A stretch of 9,916 nt of DNA from Sphingobium sp. Lineage in GTDB: Bacteria > Pseudomonadota > Alphaproteobacteria > Sphingomonadales > Sphingomonadaceae. This document shows, piece after piece, positions 7,201-9,916 of this stretch; position 1 is the first letter of the stretch; each line of letters opens with the position of its first letter. The notes beneath the pieces are model-generated. The model saw nothing but the letters and a program-made list of their open reading frames with translations. It did not search any database and was not told the DNA's origin. Location of the stretch: assembly GCA_030148625.1 (NCBI GenBank), contig JASBTC010000023.1:1-9916 (forward strand), written 5' to 3'. A program made the translations under genes and the position numbers.

Positions 7201-9916
7201 CGCCCAATGCCAATTTCCACGGCTCGGACCTGCTCCATGTCGTTACCAATGACGGTGGCGCCACCGGAAGCGGCGGGGCGCTGTCCGATACCGATGACAA
7301 GGCGATCACGATCAACCCGGTGAACGACGCGCCGGTGGTATCCGGCGACGGTACCGAGAGCAGCGTGACGATCCTCGAGGATACGCCTTCGGCAGTGGGC
7401 CAGACCGTCAGCAGCCTGTTCGCGGCGAGCCAATATTCCGACCTGACCGACGATCAGCGGCCCAATGGCGGCAACAGCTCGACGGCGATGGCGGGTGTCG
7501 CGGTGGTCGCCAACGCGGCCACCGGGGCCACCGGCAATTGGGAATATTTTAGCGGTGGAGTCTGGAATGTCATTCCGACCTCCGCATCGTCATCATCGGC
7601 GTTCGTGCTCAGCGGCAGTACCGCCATCCGCTTCAATCCAGCGCTCAATTATAATGGCGCGGAACCGACGCTGACCGTTCATCTGATCGATGGTTCGATC
7701 GGCGCTCTTGGCAGCGGCGGCACGGTCAATCTTTCCGGCGTCGGCGCAACCGGCGGAACCACCGCCTATTCGACGGGAACGGTCGCGCTGAGCGGCACGA
7801 TCACGCCGGTGAACGACGCGCCGACCTCGACGAACCTGTCGGGGAACAGCGTGACCTTCACCGAAGGCAATTCGCCGGTTCTGCTCGATCTCGGCAGCAA
7901 TGCGACGATCGCAGACATCGACAGTGCCGATTTTGACGGCGGCACGCTGACCGTCGCGATCTCCGCCGGACTGGTTTCGGGACAGGATCAGCTCGGAATC
8001 GACACGTCGGGTACCGTCTCGGTCGTCGGCAATGCGGTGTCGGTCGGCGGCATTCAGATTGCCACCTTCACTGGTGGCGGCGCGGGCGGTGCGGCGTTGG
8101 TCTTCACCTTCGATCCGGATGCGACCCCGGCAGCGGTGCAGACACTGGTTCGCGCGATCAGTTACAATAACAGCGATAATCAGGATCCGACGACGGCGAC
8201 GCGTACGATCACCTGGACCTTGGTGGACGGTGACGGCACCGCGAACGGCGGTGTGGATACGCTGACGTTCACGAGCAGCGTCAATGTGATCGGTGTGAAC
8301 GACGCGCCGTCGGGCACGGACAAGACGGCGACCCTGGTGGAGGATGGCAGCTACACCTTTGCGGGCACGGATTTCGGGTACAGCGATGTCGATGGCGACA
8401 GCTATATCGGGGTGCGTTTCACGACCTTGCCGGGTGTGGGCACGATCTTCATCGACACCAATGGCGGCGACAAGAGTGATGCGACCGCGGTCAGCCTGGG
8501 CGATATCGTCGCATTGTCGGAGATCAATGCGGGGCATGTCTATTATGTGCCGGCGGCGAACGGCAACGGCACGGGTTATTCGAGCTTCACCTTCCAGGTG
8601 CGCGACGATGGCGGCACCGCCAATGGCGGGCTCGACCTCGACCAGACGCCCAACACTTTCACCTTCGATGTGACCGCGGTGAACGATGCGCCGACGGGGA
8701 CGAACCTGTCGGGTGATGCGGCGACCTGGATCGAGGGTCAGGCGCCGGCGAAGCTGGACGTGGGCACGAACGGCACGATCGCGGATGTGGACAGCCCGAA
8801 CTTCGACGGCGGCACGCTGACGGTTGCGATCACGGGCGGTGCGGTTGCGGCGCAGGACGAACTGGTGATCGACACGACGGGCAGCGTTATGGTCGTCGGC
8901 AATGCGGTGTCGGTGGGCGGCACGCAGATCGCGACCTTCACCGGCGGCACGGGCGGTGCGGCTCTGGTCTTCACCTTCGATCCCGATGCGACCCCGGCCG
9001 CGGTGCAGACGCTGGTGCGGGCACTGGGCTATAGCAACTCGGGCGGGATCAGCCCGACCGAGGGCCTGCGCACGCTGACCTGGACTTTGGTCGATGGCGA
9101 CGGCACGGCGAACAGCGGCGCGGACACGCTGAGCTTCACGACGACGGTCGATGTGCAGGCGATCAACGATGCGCCGGCGGGAACCGACGCGACCTATACG
9201 ATCAACGAGGACGCGACCTACACGTTCAACACGGCGAGCTTCGGCTATAGCGACGTCAACGGCGATGCTTTCACGGGGGTGAAGATCACCACCGCGCCGG
9301 TGCCGGGGACCTTGTGGTTCGACAAGGATGGCGCGGGCGGCGATCCGGCGGCGGTGGTGACCGACGGCCAGATCGTCAGCGCGGCGGATATCGCCTTGGG
9401 CCGGCTCTATTACACGCCGCTCCAGGACGGCAACGGCGTGCCCTTCTCGAGCCTCACTTTCCAGGTGCAGGATGATGGCGGCACCAAGAATGGCGGCCAG
9501 GACACCGACCAGAGCGCGAACACGATCACCTTCAACGTCAGCGCGGTCAACGACGCGCCGGTGAACACGGTGGCGGTGGCGCAGAACATCAACGAAGATG
9601 GCAGCTTCACGCTGACGAACCTGAAGGTGTCGGACGTCGATGCGACGACGCTGAAGGTGACCTTGTCGGTGGCGCACGGCACGCTGGCGCTCAACAATAT
9701 CGCGGGCCTCGCCTTCAGCGACGCGCAGGGCGACGGCAGCATGTCGTTCACCGGCACGATCGCGGACATCAACACCGCTTTGGGCCTGGGGCTGGTCTAT
9801 ACCCCCAATACCAATTTCAACGGCAGCGACGCGATCTCGTTCGTGACCAGCGATCTTGGCGCGACGGGATCGGGCGGCACGCAGGTCGACAGCGATTCGA
9901 TCGCGATCGCGATCGC
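4299..9916 (+). CDS. Giant surface or secreted protein: beta-propellers plus cadherin/Ig-like repeats (3' end outside window)
   Basis: 1872 codons are present with no stop, and the frame runs off the right edge. The ATG at 4299 starts MAFLVTNPDNETDGG, with the purine-rich GGGGG ending 8 bases upstream; in-frame GTG codons at 4290 and 4263 are alternatives. No Sec or Tat signal is present, as is usual for giant type I secretion substrates, whose signal sits at the C-terminus (not visible). Domain order: residues 16-377, seven 52-residue repeats, a probable seven-bladed propeller; about 381-715, a second propeller-like domain; 717-872, a first Ig/cadherin-like domain; then units bounded by VNDAP-type motifs with N at residues 873, 1009, 1172, 1334, 1462, 1623 and 1751. 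Acidic Asp/Gly loops (SDVDGDS, VDGDGT, SDVNGD) suggest calcium binding. The family is large repetitive adhesins with VCBS or bacterial cadherin-like domains; adhesion or matrix function is inferred. It is transcribed divergently from the collar trio. Confidence 0.88.
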   Translation, partial: MAFLVTNPDNETDGGSLELDGLSSIVSADVGGTTYVFAAGGVDNGISVFSLGLNGALTNVSNVTDSGALNLVGARGLSIGVTDGNTYLFAAGAGDNGVSVFRVSAAGALTPVADINDAGALNLGGVADTATVRVSGNTYMVAAGANDDGLSVFRVAGDGALTSVYNLGDNGTLELDGANSLATAMIGGTAYLFAAGGVDDGVSVFSVAANGTLASTSNVTDDATLKLDGVSDLATAVVGGVTYLFVTGAADNGVSVFSVNASGILTNVANVTDSASLRLAGANSVSVTTIGQTSYLTVGGTENGISLFRVNAGGSLTHVENIDDAGSRELAGTSTTAVASVGGANYLLAGATIDDGVSVFGSKPSGQLFFFGQGNPTDARLSYVNNDGGNQTIIVDNNPTLDLITSTPQEMGVDTAAGFYFAIVNGGNLGTDARLVRGSLTGGAVTTVVTYDSVGDIVNALYVDVIGHKIYVGIQDAFGGAPTLTGIREYSYDPLTGATTDLGFLVTSATDSRGQESGFDILDPRDFAFDASIGRLFYTEFLTGGVNVVGIFRLDIANPAATTQLVSQAQFADDGSNGFIIDVEVDITTDLVYFTTESRRPFDPGDPANPDYVASQNAIWYISENASNGTATKVTLVGLPGGHPFYPGNMVFDQGTRQIYVTSEGNGISGTPVDDVIFVFQLDGAGTTATLINTISALPQFTEDQANLGGLTFNNLPVLSGVNGTASVINEQQVAATTLLTGAPSITDVDGDHLSSATVQVTGGTFSSNESSTSDDHLGYGAGKVISGPIAGTNITVSWNAATETLTLTGYDTIANYQAVLSGITFWSTGDNPTNYGLNTNRTITWTVSDGALNVPGGSQNSATTTINIAAVNDAPVNSVGGTLTLAEDATGVVVTGVSISDPDANPALDNVSVTLSVQRGTISLLTNVAGGLSAGDIVSGNGTGTIVISAPLNEINATLAASGLTYTPNANFHGSDLLHVVTNDGGATGSGGALSDTDDKAITINPVNDAPVVSGDGTESSVTILEDTPSAVGQTVSSLFAASQYSDLTDDQRPNGGNSSTAMAGVAVVANAATGATGNWEYFSGGVWNVIPTSASSSSAFVLSGSTAIRFNPALNYNGAEPTLTVHLIDGSIGALGSGGTVNLSGVGATGGTTAYSTGTVALSGTITPVNDAPTSTNLSGNSVTFTEGNSPVLLDLGSNATIADIDSADFDGGTLTVAISAGLVSGQDQLGIDTSGTVSVVGNAVSVGGIQIATFTGGGAGGAALVFTFDPDATPAAVQTLVRAISYNNSDNQDPTTATRTITWTLVDGDGTANGGVDTLTFTSSVNVIGVNDAPSGTDKTATLVEDGSYTFAGTDFGYSDVDGDSYIGVRFTTLPGVGTIFIDTNGGDKSDATAVSLGDIVALSEINAGHVYYVPAANGNGTGYSSFTFQVRDDGGTANGGLDLDQTPNTFTFDVTAVNDAPTGTNLSGDAATWIEGQAPAKLDVGTNGTIADVDSPNFDGGTLTVAITGGAVAAQDELVIDTTGSVMVVGNAVSVGGTQIATFTGGTGGAALVFTFDPDATPAAVQTLVRALGYSNSGGISPTEGLRTLTWTLVDGDGTANSGADTLSFTTTVDVQAINDAPAGTDATYTINEDATYTFNTASFGYSDVNGDAFTGVKITTAPVPGTLWFDKDGAGGDPAAVVTDGQIVSAADIALGRLYYTPLQDGNGVPFSSLTFQVQDDGGTKNGGQDTDQSANTITFNVSAVNDAPVNTVAVAQNINEDGSFTLTNLKVSDVDATTLKVTLSVAHGTLALNNIAGLAFSDAQGDGSMSFTGTIADINTALGLGLVYTPNTNFNGSDAISFVTSDLGATGSGGTQVDSDSIAIAI
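4344..5429 (+). repeat. Seven tandem 52-residue repeats (probable seven-bladed beta-propeller)
   Basis: Repeats begin at codons 4344, 4500, 4656, 4812, 4968, 5124 and 5277 (residues 16, 68, 120, 172, 224, 276, 327), so the period is 52 residues except for the sixth copy, which has 51. Each copy runs LELDGA, a variable stretch with (I/V)GG, TTYLFAAG, a loop (V)D(D/N)G, the strand (V/I)SVFSV, a turn with NG or GG, then LTNVSNVTD. Seven four-strand units of this length are what a closed seven-bladed propeller of the lactonase-like or YVTN kind needs, and the first and last copies are the most degenerate, as at a propeller closure. The repeat is clear in sequence; the fold is inferred. Confidence 0.8.
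5439..6443 (+). other. Second propeller-like domain within the giant protein
   Basis: Residues about 381-715. Strand signatures with a hydrophobic-aromatic core recur five times: FYFAIV (residue 419), KIYVGI (from 469), LFYTEF (535), LVYFTT (590) and QIYVTS (658), spaced roughly 50-70 residues apart, each followed by a polar loop and a second strand such as IREYSYD, GIFRLD, AIWYIS or VFVFQLD. This is the pattern of an NHL- or YVTN-type beta-propeller with larger blades than the first domain. I recall similar segments in giant proteins of other alphaproteobacteria, but I cannot name a family with certainty. Confidence 0.5.
6447..9916 (+). repeat. Array of cadherin/Ig-like domains bounded by VNDAP motifs
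   Basis: Eight consecutive domains of about 120-165 residues; seven begin with NDAP (codons 6915, 7323, 7812, 8298, 8682, 9165 and 9549) and one precedes the first NDAP. Three classes are visible. Class C (6915-7322 and 9549 to the edge) reads EDATG or EDGS, VTLSV..GT and YTPN.NF.GSD. Class A (7812-8297 and 8682-9164) reads TNLSG, DFDGGTLTVAI, VFTFDPDATPAAVQTLVRA and TWTLVDGDGTAN. Class B (8298-8681 and 9165-9548) reads EDGSYTF, FGYSDV.GD, YY.P...GNG, and FTFQVRDDGG. These are hallmarks of VCBS or bacterial cadherin-like adhesin domains, thought to form a calcium-stiffened stalk. Confidence 0.82.
7812..9548 (+). repeat. A-B super-repeat, two copies of about 870 bp
   Basis: Two domains alternate as A-B-A-B: 7812-8681 and 8682-9548. 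Spacing between equivalent points is 870 bp for A and 867 bp for B. At DNA level the two A copies share long identical runs, for instance 24 identical bases at 8021-8044 and 8891-8914, and near-identity around TTCACCTTCGATCC with the following GATGCGACCCCGGC. This points to duplication of a two-domain unit rather than independent domain gain, and it makes the region prone to recombination and mis-assembly. Confidence 0.8.

Noticed and set aside
7593..9677. A 694-codon open frame on the - strand, antisense to the giant gene
   Set aside because: It is Arg/His/Asp/Ala-rich without domain character and arises from the strongly biased third-position usage of the + strand repeats; the + strand reading has clear domain repeats over the same span.
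9897..9916. GCGATCGC-type simple repeat at the right edge
   Set aside because: It encodes the Ile/Ala strand that ends the cadherin-like domain (SIAIAI) and is explained by coding; too short to be called a separate element.

Overview
The window is GC-rich DNA that most resembles an alphaproteobacterium of the Sphingomonadales. The clues are the codon bias (GCG, ACG, GGC, CTG), a VirB10/VirB11 pair of the sphingomonad type, and an inverted repeat built around CTTCGACAAGCTCAGC, a dispersed element I associate with sphingomonad genomes. No rRNA, tRNA, CRISPR array, transposase or integrase is visible.

Layout. (1) Positions 1-1268, + strand: the end of a type IV secretion operon, with the C-terminus of VirB10 followed by VirB11. 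All VirB11 ATPase motifs are intact, but its reading frame is broken in roughly the first 15 codons. (2) 1353-1802, +: a 149-residue protein with a twin-arginine signal and the beginning of what looks like a dienelactone-hydrolase-like fold, without the catalytic part. (3) 1803-2108: a gap between convergent genes holding a large imperfect inverted repeat (REP-like) and two hairpins. (4) 2109-3838, - strand: three tandem paralogues of about 180 residues, all tail-collar (MdpB-like) proteins with the same N-terminal block, a His-x-His motif and the same C-terminal ending. They appear to share one promoter (3956-3984). (5) 3839-4298: the control region between divergent genes. (6) 4299-9916, +: the first 1872 residues of a giant protein that runs off the window. 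It has no Sec signal. It begins with seven copies of a 52-residue repeat (a probable seven-bladed beta-propeller), then a second propeller-like domain, then at least eight cadherin/Ig-like domains joined at VNDAP-type motifs, partly arranged as an alternating A-B super-repeat of about 870 bp.

How the parts may work together. The T4SS remnant and the hydrolase-like fragment look like the decaying edge of one module, closed off by the REP-like element. The second module is the collar trio plus the divergent giant protein. Their shared control region, and the likelihood that both products act at or outside the cell surface, make them a candidate functional unit (surface adhesin or appendage). 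That link is inference: nothing in the sequence proves that they interact, and the export signal of the giant protein, if it has one at its C-terminus, lies outside the window.
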